From contig JACKEA010000003.1 of the NCBI GenBank assembly GCA_020633235.1, positions 930,001-994,000 of the forward strand: a stretch of DNA of 64,000 bases, written 5' to 3'. The position numbers and the translations under genes are program-made. The number at the start of each line of letters is the position of its first letter. Position 1 is the first letter of the stretch. Positions 40,132 to 48,094 of this stretch are shown here, piece by piece. This DNA comes from Polyangiaceae bacterium. Its GTDB lineage: Bacteria > Myxococcota_A > Polyangia > Polyangiales > Polyangiaceae. The notes under the pieces were generated by a model. It saw only the letters and a program-made list of their open reading frames with translations. It was not told the origin of the DNA and did not search any database.

Positions 40132-42062
40132 ACGCGAGATTCCGGCGGCAGCTCCCCTTCGCGCTCCTGCTGCTTCTTGTGCAGGTGGATGGCGAGGGCC
40201 ACCAGCGGCACCGTGGCGGTGGACGCGAAGCCGAACACGATGGCGGACCAGCTCGGGTGGATCAGGCACAGCGCGGAGCTCGCGACCATGACCACGCACA
40301 GCGGCCACAGGCCCCGCAGCATCACGATGGTGGCCGCCGCGGAGACCAAGCACAGCACCAGCGAGTCCAGGGCGAAGATGTAGGGCGTGGGCAGCGCCAG
40401 CGCACCCCCGAAAAAGCGCGTGAACACCACGGACACGCCGGAGAGGAGCATCAAACCGACGAGCCGGCGATTGAAGGCGTTCTGCATCAGCTGTTTCCGC
40501 CACACACCCACCGCGGCCAGCATCACGAGCACCAACACCAGAGCTAGAGACAGAAGCGTCTGCACCTTGAGGCGTGACGGATGCGGCTGCATCAGGGCGA
40601 AGGCCGCCATGGCACCGGAGGCGCCGAGCAACGCGGCCAGGGCGCGCGACCGTTGCTTGCCGGCCACGCGCACGTCCATGTCGTTCGCCATCTCGCGAAG
40701 CCGCTTCTCTTCCAGCTGCTGGCGCGCCTTCTTCTTCTTTTCGGCGGCGACCCGCGCGGCGAGCTCGGGCGACGGCGGGTCGAGCTCCTTCACCAGCGTC
40801 TCGGCGGTTTCCGCGTGGCCCTGACGCAGCTCCAGATCCGCCAGCGCGCACAGCACACGGTGCAAGCCGGCGCGCGCCGCGTCGTTCTCCGGCCACTCCG
40901 AGAGCGCCTGGGTGAAACCGAAGCGGCTCTCCGTCGCGAGCTGATACGCCCGGGCCAGATCTCCCGGAGGTTCCGCCGCAGGCGCGCCGGCCAACAGCTC
41001 GAGCAGCGCGCTCAGCCGCTCCCCCGCGCTCTCCGCCAGCGCGATGGACCCGCGGTGACCGAGGAAATCCGCCAGAGCCTGACGCAGCGCCAAGGCGGAC
41101 TCGGGGCGCGCTTCGGGATCCCGCGCCATGGACCTGCGACAGAGCTCCGCGAGCTCCTTGGGCACGGCGTCCGTGTACTCCGGCGTATCGGAGCAGAACG
41201 CCGACAGCAGCACGTCCTGCAGACTCTCGCCGAAGTGTCGGAACTGCCCGGTGAGGATCTCGTGCAGCGTGGCACCCAGCAAGTACACGTCGGTCTGCGG
41301 CGACACGGCGCGCCCCGCCACCATCTCCGGCGCCATGTACGCCGGCGTGCCCACCAGGCCGGTTCGCTCCGACGCGTCGTCCAGGCGCAGGGCAATGCCC
41401 CAGTCCACCAGGTACACCTCGCCGAAATCCCCCAACATCACGTTCTCGGGTTTGATGTCGCGATGCACCACGCCGCGGGTGTGGGCGAAGTGCACCGCTT
41501 GGCACACCTGCATCAAGATCTCCAAGTGCGCGACCATGCGATCCTCGCCGCGGGCGCTCCACGCGGGGTGCGCGGCGTCGTGCAGCAACGCGCGCCACTC
41601 CACGCCTTCGACGCGCTTCATGACCAGCACCGGGCGCCCGCGATCGTCGAGGCCGAGGGCGTGCACGGGCACGATGCCAGGGTGCTCGAGCGCACCGGTC
41701 ACCACCGCTTCCCGCAAGATGGCCGCCGCGGCGCTCGCCGTAGCGCGCTCCTTGACGGTCTTCACGGCCACCTCGCGCCGGAGCGAGTGCTGTCGCGCGG
41801 CGTGCACCCGTCCCATGCCGCCCTCGCCCAGCACGCCGCGCACTTCCAGATCCGTTCGGCTCACGGCCGCGGGCGTCGGGGCGCCCTCGGCGTCCGCATC
41901 ACTGAAGGAGAGGGAGATGCGCGGCAGCTCCTCCGCCACCGGGCGTGTCCAGGCCGCGGGCTCCGGCGTGATGGTGGCATCGACGGCCACGGCGGTCTCC
42001 GCCAGCGCCAGCTCCTGCCAGCGCTGGTCGAAGGTCTGCCGAAGCTCGACGGTGCCGGCCAC
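40128..42062 (-). CDS. membrane-anchored Ser/Thr protein kinase
   Basis: A 644-aa receptor-type kinase. Residues about 75-330 are a kinase domain: GVLGEGGMGRV, K101 in VAVKTVK, HRDIKPENVML, VDWGIA and GTPAYMAPEMVAG. A TPR-like helical part follows (about 370-470), then a Lys/Arg-rich helix and about six membrane helices (480-640). It therefore appears to sit with its kinase in the cytoplasm and end in the membrane. GTG 42062 starts two bases after the stop (TAA) of the beta-helix gene, so both are likely in one transcript. No extracellular sensor domain is evident. It is one of three Ser/Thr kinases here. Confidence 0.85.
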   Translation of the reverse strand: MAGTVELRQTFDQRWQELALAETAVAVDATITPEPAAWTRPVAEELPRISLSFSDADAEGAPTPAAVSRTDLEVRGVLGEGGMGRVHAARQHSLRREVAVKTVKERATASAAAAILREAVVTGALEHPGIVPVHALGLDDRGRPVLVMKRVEGVEWRALLHDAAHPAWSARGEDRMVAHLEILMQVCQAVHFAHTRGVVHRDIKPENVMLGDFGEVYLVDWGIALRLDDASERTGLVGTPAYMAPEMVAGRAVSPQTDVYLLGATLHEILTGQFRHFGESLQDVLLSAFCSDTPEYTDAVPKELAELCRRSMARDPEARPESALALRQALADFLGHRGSIALAESAGERLSALLELLAGAPAAEPPGDLARAYQLATESRFGFTQALSEWPENDAARAGLHRVLCALADLELRQGHAETAETLVKELDPPSPELAARVAAEKKKKARQQLEEKRLREMANDMDVRVAGKQRSRALAALLGASGAMAAFALMQPHPSRLKVQTLLSLALVLVLVMLAAVGVWRKQLMQNAFNRRLVGLMLLSGVSVVFTRFFGGALALPTPYIFALDSLVLCLVSAAATIVMLRGLWPLCVVMVASSALCLIHPSWSAIVFGFASTATVPLVALAIHLHKKQQEREGELPPESRV

Positions 42063-42064
42063 GA

Positions 42065-43699
42065 TTAGCGACGCCGACGCCGCGCGATCAGGAGGCCGAG
42101 AGCGAAGAGCGCGATGGATCCGGCGCCGCCATTGGAGCGTGACGCGAGGCGACAGCCGCAACCGGAGTCGTCTCCCGAGTCCGGACTGGCGGAGCTACCG
42201 CCACCGCCGCTGCTGCCGGCGCCTCCGCCGGTGCCGCTGCCCCCAGAGCCGGAGACGCCGCCGTCCGTAGCGATGCCGCCGCCGGTGCCCGCGCTGCCCG
42301 CACCGCCGTCGATCACCACGCTGCCGTCGTGCCACTCGTAGGCGCCCAGATCGATGCCCGCGCCTTGTGGCCGGGGCACGCCTTCGATGTCCGTCGCCGG
42401 CGCCTGGTCCTGAGAGCCCTGGTCGATGGCCGGCGAGTCGTCCAACAGGTGCACGTCGTAAGCTGCGGCGTTCACGAACAACGTGGAAGCGTCCTTGATC
42501 AACATGTTGTGATCTTCAGTCACCCCACTGCTTGCCAGGTTCAGATCGGTGGTGAGGTTGTTGCGCACCAGACAGCCCTCGGGAGGCGTGCCGTCCTTGT
42601 GGTCGTCGATGCTGATCCACGGTGGCCCGGGCGTCTCCGTGTTGGGATCCAGCACCGTGTTGTTCACCACCCGCACGTTCTTGGCGCCCAAGAACGTGAT
42701 GCCGTGCCAGTGATCCGTGATGATCACGTTGTTTTCCACCACCCAATCCGTGTAGGTCCCGTCGAAGCAGCCAATACCTTGCAGGGTGCCGCGGAACTTC
42801 TGGTTCGGATCCTCGTAGTTGATGATCACGTTCCCGCGCAGCACGATGCCCTTCACCTCACCGGTGCCCACTGCGTCGTTTGCGCCGACGGACCAGGACT
42901 GGAAGCCGTCATCGTGGTTCGCGTTCACGTCGGAGCAGTTCTTCACCGTGTTGTACTGGAACACGGTGTTGTCGCCCAGGCCGCGCATGCCGTCGCCCGC
43001 AAAGGAATCCACCACGTTGCCTTCCACCAGCGAGTTCTTGGCGCCCACGCTGAGGCCGAAGTTCACGTTCTTCAGCATGTTCTTGCGCAGGGTGATGTTA
43101 TCGCCGTCCGCGGAGATGCCGTTGGCGCTGAGCGTGTCCCAGTCGCTCATGGTCCAAGCGGACACGTCCTCCTTGGACATCAGCGTGCAGCCCTCCACCG
43201 TGATGTCGGAGACCGGCCCCTGATAGCCGTGGGAGTCCAGATCCAGGATGGTCGAGGGATCGTAGGTCGGCGCGTACTCCGGGCTCAGCGAAAGCCCCAC
43301 GACCTTCCAGCTCTTGCTGGCGCGAATCAAGAGGTGGCTGAGCTTCGGCGTCTCCCCCGGCGCCGCCGCGATCGTGATGTCGGAAGCGTTGTAGTAGCCG
43401 GTGATGTCCACGTCGCCGTGGTAGCCGCTCATGAGCCAGATGGTGTCGCCAGCCTTCACCGGAGCGCCGGCGTTCTTGGGCACCAAGCTCGCGCCCGCCG
43501 CGTAGGGCAAGCTCGCCCACTTCTGGCTCTCGATCAGGTTGGCGGCCACCACCTCGGCCAGGGTCTTCCACGGCTTGGCCTTGCTGCCGTCGTTCGACAT
43601 GCTCCCGTTCTGGGGATCCACGTAGAAGTCGGCGGCCAAGGCGCGCGGCGAAAGCGCCAGCACCAGCAAGGCCGAGAGAGCGAAGATGAGCCGTCTCAT
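42065..43699 (-). CDS. secreted beta-helix protein with MYXO-CTERM anchor
   Basis: A 544-aa exported protein. The signal peptide MRRLIFALSALLVLALSPRALAA is followed by a beta-helix of parallel repeats (residues about 30-430) of the type found in pectate-lyase-like and carbohydrate-binding proteins: VVGLSLSPEY, DNITLRKNMLKNV, TVFQYNTVKNC and so on. A Gly/Ser-rich linker precedes the C-terminal MYXO-CTERM signal (SGCGCRLA, hydrophobic helix, RRRRR), known to be handled by a myxosortase. So the protein is probably surface-anchored. The ligand is unknown. ATG 43699 is preceded by a -10-like TACCCT at six bases. The stop is two bases from the kinase GTG. Confidence 0.85.
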   Translation of the reverse strand: MRRLIFALSALLVLALSPRALAADFYVDPQNGSMSNDGSKAKPWKTLAEVVAANLIESQKWASLPYAAGASLVPKNAGAPVKAGDTIWLMSGYHGDVDITGYYNASDITIAAAPGETPKLSHLLIRASKSWKVVGLSLSPEYAPTYDPSTILDLDSHGYQGPVSDITVEGCTLMSKEDVSAWTMSDWDTLSANGISADGDNITLRKNMLKNVNFGLSVGAKNSLVEGNVVDSFAGDGMRGLGDNTVFQYNTVKNCSDVNANHDDGFQSWSVGANDAVGTGEVKGIVLRGNVIINYEDPNQKFRGTLQGIGCFDGTYTDWVVENNVIITDHWHGITFLGAKNVRVVNNTVLDPNTETPGPPWISIDDHKDGTPPEGCLVRNNLTTDLNLASSGVTEDHNMLIKDASTLFVNAAAYDVHLLDDSPAIDQGSQDQAPATDIEGVPRPQGAGIDLGAYEWHDGSVVIDGGAGSAGTGGGIATDGGVSGSGGSGTGGGAGSSGGGGSSASPDSGDDSGCGCRLASRSNGGAGSIALFALGLLIARRRRR

Positions 43700-43705
43700 A
43701 CCGCC

Positions 43706-43711
43706 AGGGTA
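43706..43711 (-). promoter_or_regulatory. putative -10 box, leaderless arrangement before the beta-helix gene
   Basis: TACCCT with GGCGGT (six bases) to ATG 43699. The GGCGG is too close to act as a ribosome site, so a start of transcription at the ATG is more likely. Confidence 0.45.
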
Positions 43712-43743
43712 CACCCCGGCGGCGAGGGCGCGCCAGCCACGCG

Positions 43744-44718
43744 TCAGCTACACAAGTAGTGCTTCACCGGCTTGCCGTTGATGTCCGTGCCCCAGTAGAA
43801 ATTGCAGCTCTGGGTCTCGCTGCAGCAGTTTCCGTCGCACACGTCGAAGGCGCAGCTGTTGCTGCTGCACTGACCCACACTGCAGCCGTGGTTGCCGTAA
43901 CACAGCTTGCCGCAGCTGCCGCAGTTCGCGTGGTCCGACATCAGGTCGACGCATTCGTTGCCGCACAAGGTCTTGCCGGACGGGCAGCTCGCCTCGCACT
44001 TGCCGGCCTTGCAGCTGTAGGCGTTGCCGCCCACCGGAGGCGTGAGGGAAGAGCAGCTGTTGCCGCAACTGCCGCAGTTCTGGTTGTCCGTCGCGGTATA
44101 CACGCACTTGTTGCCGCACAAGGTCGAGCCCGAGGGGCAACCGGTCTGACAGCTGCCGTTCACGCAGCTCACGGATCCACCGCCGGAAGGAGCCTGGCAG
44201 TACTTGCCGCAGGCGCCGCAGTTGTCGGGATCATTCTGGGTGTTGGTGCAGGCGCCGCCGCAGATGGTCTCGCCGGCGGTGATGCACTGCGCCTGACACT
44301 GTCCGCCCTGGCACACGGGTTTGGCGCCCGCCGCGGAGGTGGAGCAGGCGTAGCCACAGCTGCCGCAGTTGTTGGCGTCGGTCGCGAGATCCACACAGCC
44401 CTTCGGGCACACGGTGCACTCGCCGCCGCCGCTGCCACCGCTGCCACCGCTCGACGTCCCCGCCGCGCCGCCGCTCGGGCCGCCGCCGCCAATGCCTCCG
44501 CCTCCGGTGCCGCCTCCGGGATCCCCGCCGCTGCCGCCGCTCGGCAGCGCGCCCCCCGCGCCCACCGCGCCGCTCCCTCCGGAGCCGAAGTTGCCGAAGC
44601 CTCCCGTCGACGTGCCGCCGTCGAGGTAGCCACCACCGCCGCCACCTCCTCCGCCGCTACAGCCGACGGCGAGCACGAGGAGCGACGAAACGGTGAGCTT
44701 GGACAGGGTGAGCTTCAT
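43744..44718 (-). CDS. Stig1-like Cys-rich lipoprotein with Gly-rich linker
   Basis: A 324-aa protein. The signal peptide (MKLTLSKLTVSSLLVLAVGC) ends in a lipobox. Residues 20-100 are almost only Gly/Ser/Ala. The rest contains four repeats of the type CVDLATDANNCGSCGxxC with CxxxxCGxxC spacing, like the Stig1 domain (stigma-specific) found in bacterial secreted proteins, which binds sugars or lipids in plants; function in bacteria is not established. The last segment (CCSETQSCNFYWGTDING) is distinct. ATG 44718 is used. It diverges from the second GMC cassette with a 184-base gap. Confidence 0.72.
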   Translation of the reverse strand: MKLTLSKLTVSSLLVLAVGCSGGGGGGGGGYLDGGTSTGGFGNFGSGGSGAVGAGGALPSGGSGGDPGGGTGGGGIGGGGPSGGAAGTSSGGSGGSGGGECTVCPKGCVDLATDANNCGSCGYACSTSAAGAKPVCQGGQCQAQCITAGETICGGACTNTQNDPDNCGACGKYCQAPSGGGSVSCVNGSCQTGCPSGSTLCGNKCVYTATDNQNCGSCGNSCSSLTPPVGGNAYSCKAGKCEASCPSGKTLCGNECVDLMSDHANCGSCGKLCYGNHGCSVGQCSSNSCAFDVCDGNCCSETQSCNFYWGTDINGKPVKHYLCS

Positions 44719-44902
44719 GGCGCGCGCCGCACCAAGCAACCGTCATGCCCACGTAGATCTCCGCAGATCCGAAGCTGGACCTGGGGCGTGCGCGCCGCGG
44801 TCGAGGGATCGCATCGTGGCGCCCGCGCCACGGCGTCGCACGCCTGCCCGTGACGGCTTCCTGACGCGTTCGCGGCCCCGGGCCGTGGTAAGAGGCCAGC
44901 TC

Positions 44903-45361
44903 ATGGGCCTCCTGGAGATGCACGTTCGGGATGGCATCGCGGCCGTGAGCGAGGCGACGTTTCCCGAGAACGACTTCGGCGCGCCGGACTGGCGCTCCAC
45001 CGAGATGGTCCGTCGCACGGAGGAGTACCTCGACGAGCTACCGCCAGGGCAGCGCCGCCTGCTCTTGACCTTGTTCCTGTTCGTGGAGCTCTTCGGGCCG
45101 CTGCTCACCGCGACGGTATCGCGGCTATCCAACATGGATGCGGAGGAACGGACGCTGTTGGTGCGTGGCTTCCGCCGCTCCGGCTTCTTTCCCTTCCGGG
45201 TGCTGGGCGAGAGCCTCAAGGCGATCACCACCATGATGTACATGTCGCACCCCTCGGTGCAGGCGTACATCGGGGAGTATCGCAGCTGCGAGCGCCCGCT
45301 GGATCCCGCGCACATCGAGTTTCGTCCGGATGCCCTGCCCGCGATGGAGGCGGAGGGGTGA
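44903..45361 (+). CDS. small subunit homologue of the second GMC cassette, no signal peptide
   Basis: A 152-aa protein. It aligns in order with the Tat-exported small subunit at 29732: a 'FPENDFGAPDW' start, 'LFLFVELFGPLLTATVSRLSNMDAEER' against 'LLLFEYGPVLFEGHFVTFSNLSVEQR', and a last 'MMYMSHPSVQAYIGEY' against 'MVFYDTPEVWPSIHYPG'. No Tat motif or signal sequence is seen, so this subunit would stay in the cytoplasm unless translation starts upstream. AAGAGG lies nine bases before ATG 44903. The TGA overlaps the next gene's GTG (GTGA). The assignment to the gluconate 2-dehydrogenase subunit 3 family is by similarity to the other cassette. Confidence 0.65.
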   Translation: MGLLEMHVRDGIAAVSEATFPENDFGAPDWRSTEMVRRTEEYLDELPPGQRRLLLTLFLFVELFGPLLTATVSRLSNMDAEERTLLVRGFRRSGFFPFRVLGESLKAITTMMYMSHPSVQAYIGEYRSCERPLDPAHIEFRPDALPAMEAEG

Positions 45362-46497
45362 CGGCCCTCGGACTGGTCAGCGCCAAAGGCAGCCCACGAG
45401 AGCGCGGCCTGCTCCAAGGTCGTGATGGCAAAGACCGCGTGAGTCACATGGTCGCCGCCCTCGCTGCCTTGCCCCTCGCCGCGCGCCCGATCCCGAAGCC
45501 GCTGCTGCGCGGAGCGCTGTCGGCCATCGGGGAGAGCTACCTGACGCTGCACCGCGGCTTGCTTCGGCGACATCGCCGCGGCCGCTATCTCGAAGCGCTC
45601 GAAGGCTTGGCGTGCGGCCTCGGCGTGCGCCCGGGCACGGTGTACGGCTTCAACGCCTTCGAGATCGAGAGCGCGAACCTGAGCTTTCGCCTGGGCTGCA
45701 CCGCCCTTGCCATCCCCTCCGCGCTGAGCCGCGCGGGCAGGCCGTGGCTCGCCTACAACCACGACTTTCCCCCTTCTTTCGCGCCTTTCTTGTTGGTCCG
45801 CCGCGGAACCGGCCCGGACGTACGTCAAAGCCTGACGCTGACCTACCCGATGCTCGTCGGCGCCGTCGCCGGCGTGAACGACGCGGGCCTGGCCATGACC
45901 GTCAATCAAGCCTTCGCCACGGATCTCTCCCGCGCGCGGCCCGCGCTCTTGTCCACGTTGTTACTACAGACATGCTTGGACGAATGCGCGAGCGTCGGCG
46001 AGGCCGTCGCCGTCCTTCGGCGGACCCCCTGCGCGACGGGCGCGCTGTTCACCCTGGTCGACGCCGCCGGTGAACGCGCCGTCGCGGAAGTCTCCGCCAC
46101 GCACGTCGCCGTACGCCGCGAGCCCGAAGATCGGGTGCTCTCCGCCTTCAACAAGTACCGGCTACCGGAGCTCGTCGCGGTCGAGGTGCCCGTCGGGGCC
46201 GTCACCACGGGGCTCGGCGCGGGCTACGACGTCCACTCCGTGAACGTCGAACGCGAAGCCCGCTGGCCGGAGATCGAACCGCACGCCGCGCTGGATCGCG
46301 AGGGCATCCGTCGCTTGCTCGCGGACCACGGACGCGAAGGACCGAGCATGAACACGATTTGCTGCCACGGCGATGCCATGAACTGGACCATCGCGTCCGC
46401 CATCATCGACCCAGTGGCGCGCACTCTGGACGTCGGACGCGGTCCGGCGTGCGAAGAGCACGCGAGCAGCCACGCCCTGGAAGGAGCGGCGGCATGA
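45358..46497 (+). CDS. C45/NTN-type acyltransferase or amidohydrolase
   Basis: A 379-aa protein. The nucleophile is probably C114 in RLGCTALAIP, which would be freed by cleavage after G113 as in the C45 family (isopenicillin N acyltransferase, acid ceramidase, NAAA). LAYNHDFPPSFAPF just after matches the 'YNFDW'-like block of those enzymes. It should break or make an amide bond on a lipophilic or peptide substrate. The GTG at 45358 overlaps the previous stop, and its own stop overlaps the next ATG, so all three genes are coupled. A short dispersed-repeat-like sequence (45790-45810) lies inside the gene and encodes LLVRRGT. Confidence 0.75.
   Translation: MTALGLVSAKGSPRERGLLQGRDGKDRVSHMVAALAALPLAARPIPKPLLRGALSAIGESYLTLHRGLLRRHRRGRYLEALEGLACGLGVRPGTVYGFNAFEIESANLSFRLGCTALAIPSALSRAGRPWLAYNHDFPPSFAPFLLVRRGTGPDVRQSLTLTYPMLVGAVAGVNDAGLAMTVNQAFATDLSRARPALLSTLLLQTCLDECASVGEAVAVLRRTPCATGALFTLVDAAGERAVAEVSATHVAVRREPEDRVLSAFNKYRLPELVAVEVPVGAVTTGLGAGYDVHSVNVEREARWPEIEPHAALDREGIRRLLADHGREGPSMNTICCHGDAMNWTIASAIIDPVARTLDVGRGPACEEHASSHALEGAAA
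45790..45810 (+). repeat. dispersed GCGGAACC repeat embedded in a coding region
   Basis: TTGTTGGTCCGCCGCGGAAC matches the right arm of the inverted pair at 2813-2830 almost exactly. Unlike the other copies it lies inside a gene (reading LLVRRG), so it could be a chance match or an exapted insertion. Confidence 0.4.
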
Positions 46498-47996
46498 GAC
46501 ACGGCTTCGAGGACGTGAAGGGCGGCGTGGACGTGGAGTGCGACGCGGTGGTCGTCGGCTCCGGCGCGGGCGGCGCCGTGGCGGCGCTGAATCTGGCGGC
46601 CGCGGGGCAGCGCGTGGTGGTGCTGGAGGCCGGCCCCGAGGTGCGCCCACAGGACATGACGCGGGACGCCCCCCGCTTCTTGGCGCGCTACTTCTGGGAT
46701 GGGGGCCTGCGGCTCATCGGCGGCACCACCCAGAGCCCGTCGCTCCAAGCTCGCTGCGTCGGAGGCGGCACCGTCGTCAATTCCGCCATCATGTTGAAGC
46801 TCCCCGACTGGGTGCGACAGGAGTGGGCCGCGGAGACGGGCATCGAGTGGCTGGATGGCCCCGAGCTGGAAGCCGCCTACGATCGCGTGTTCGAGCGCTC
46901 CGGCGTGGCCCCCACGCCGATGACGGTGATGGGACGCCGCAATCTGCTGGTGCGCGACGCCATCGAGAAGCATGCCGGCGTGCCCGGCTACCCGCTGCCG
47001 CGGGCGGTGCAGGGCTGCGAGGGCAGCTCCGATTGCCTCACCGGCTGCGCCACCGGCAAGAAGCAATCCGTCGATCGCACGTACCTGCCCGCGGCGGAGG
47101 AGCACGGCGCGGAGATCTACACGCACTGTCACGTGACGCGCGTGCTCACCGAGGGCGCCCGCGCCGTGGGCGTGGAAGGCCACGTGATGAGCCCGCGCTA
47201 CGAGAAGGTCGCCCGCGTGCGCGTGCGCGCCAAGACCGTGGTGCTCGCCGCAGGCACCATGCACACACCGGTGATCCTGCAGCAGAGTCGCATCAATCCG
47301 CGGCGGCGCGTGGGCGCCACCATGTTCTGTCACATCGGCGGCGGGCTCGTCGGCATCATGGACGAGGTCGTGGACCCGTGGGTGGGAGCGACTCAGGGGT
47401 GGGGCGCGATCAGCAGCGAAATCCGCGGTCTCAAGTACGAAGGCCTGTGGGCATCGCCCAGCGTGCTGATGGTGCGCTGGGGCGACGTGGGGCGCCCCTT
47501 CGTGCGGCGCCTGGACGAGGTGAAGCACGCTACGGTGGTCGCCGTGGTGTACCGCGGCGACGTGCACGGCAGCGTCCGCGCCAAGCGCAACGGCGAGCCG
47601 AGCATGCGGCTCGTGATACCGGAAGAGAACGTGATGCCGGTGATGCGCGGCATGAAGATCGCCGCGGACGCGCTGTTGGCCGCCGGCGCCCGCTACGTGC
47701 ACACGGGCATTTTGGGTGCCGTAGACGAAATGCGCTCGGAAGCCGACACCGCGAGCCTGGTGAGCGGCAAGATCACCGCGCGACACCTGGCCATGACGCT
47801 GAACCACACCTTCGGCTCTTGTCGCATGACCCGAGACGACAGCGGGCCGGTGGATCCCGAGGGCAAGGTGCGCGGCGTGGACGGCCTGTACGTGTGCGAC
47901 GCGAGCGTGTTCCCGAGTCCCAGCGCCGTGAACCCGCAAGCGACGATCATGGCCCTCGCCGACATCACGTCGCGACGCCTGGCCGAGCTGCACTGA
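46494..47996 (+). CDS. GMC-type oxidoreductase, second cassette
   Basis: A 500-aa FAD enzyme. The FAD motif is VGSGAGGAVAALNLAAAG, with GGG-T-VVNSA, the Cys cluster QGCEGSSDCLTGCATG (the same spacing as in the first enzyme at 30259: C-x6-C-x3-C), and the usual C-terminal 'LNHTFGSCRM ... PSPSAVNPQATI' with the catalytic His. Together with the small subunit and the C45 protein it forms an operon of overlapping genes (44903-47996). Substrate unknown; sterol, hopanoid or long-chain alcohol oxidation is a family-based guess. ATG 46494. Confidence 0.85.
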   Translation: MRHGFEDVKGGVDVECDAVVVGSGAGGAVAALNLAAAGQRVVVLEAGPEVRPQDMTRDAPRFLARYFWDGGLRLIGGTTQSPSLQARCVGGGTVVNSAIMLKLPDWVRQEWAAETGIEWLDGPELEAAYDRVFERSGVAPTPMTVMGRRNLLVRDAIEKHAGVPGYPLPRAVQGCEGSSDCLTGCATGKKQSVDRTYLPAAEEHGAEIYTHCHVTRVLTEGARAVGVEGHVMSPRYEKVARVRVRAKTVVLAAGTMHTPVILQQSRINPRRRVGATMFCHIGGGLVGIMDEVVDPWVGATQGWGAISSEIRGLKYEGLWASPSVLMVRWGDVGRPFVRRLDEVKHATVVAVVYRGDVHGSVRAKRNGEPSMRLVIPEENVMPVMRGMKIAADALLAAGARYVHTGILGAVDEMRSEADTASLVSGKITARHLAMTLNHTFGSCRMTRDDSGPVDPEGKVRGVDGLYVCDASVFPSPSAVNPQATIMALADITSRRLAELH

Positions 47997-48011
47997 CGCG
48001 CCGGCGGTCTT

Positions 48012-48037
48012 CGAGGTTCCGCGGCGCAGCGACAAAC
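48012..48037 (-). repeat. dispersed GCGGAACC repeat downstream of the second GMC cassette
   Basis: On the complement: GTTTGTCGCTGCGCCGCGG then AACCTCG, preceded by CATGA. It is the closest copy to the consensus and lies in the 98-base spacer between the GMC gene and the cyclase gene. Confidence 0.7.
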
Positions 48038-48094
48038 TCATGCTGGGGAGAGGGCGCTGGCCGCGGCGTCGGGAGTCGTCTATCTTGGGCGGTG

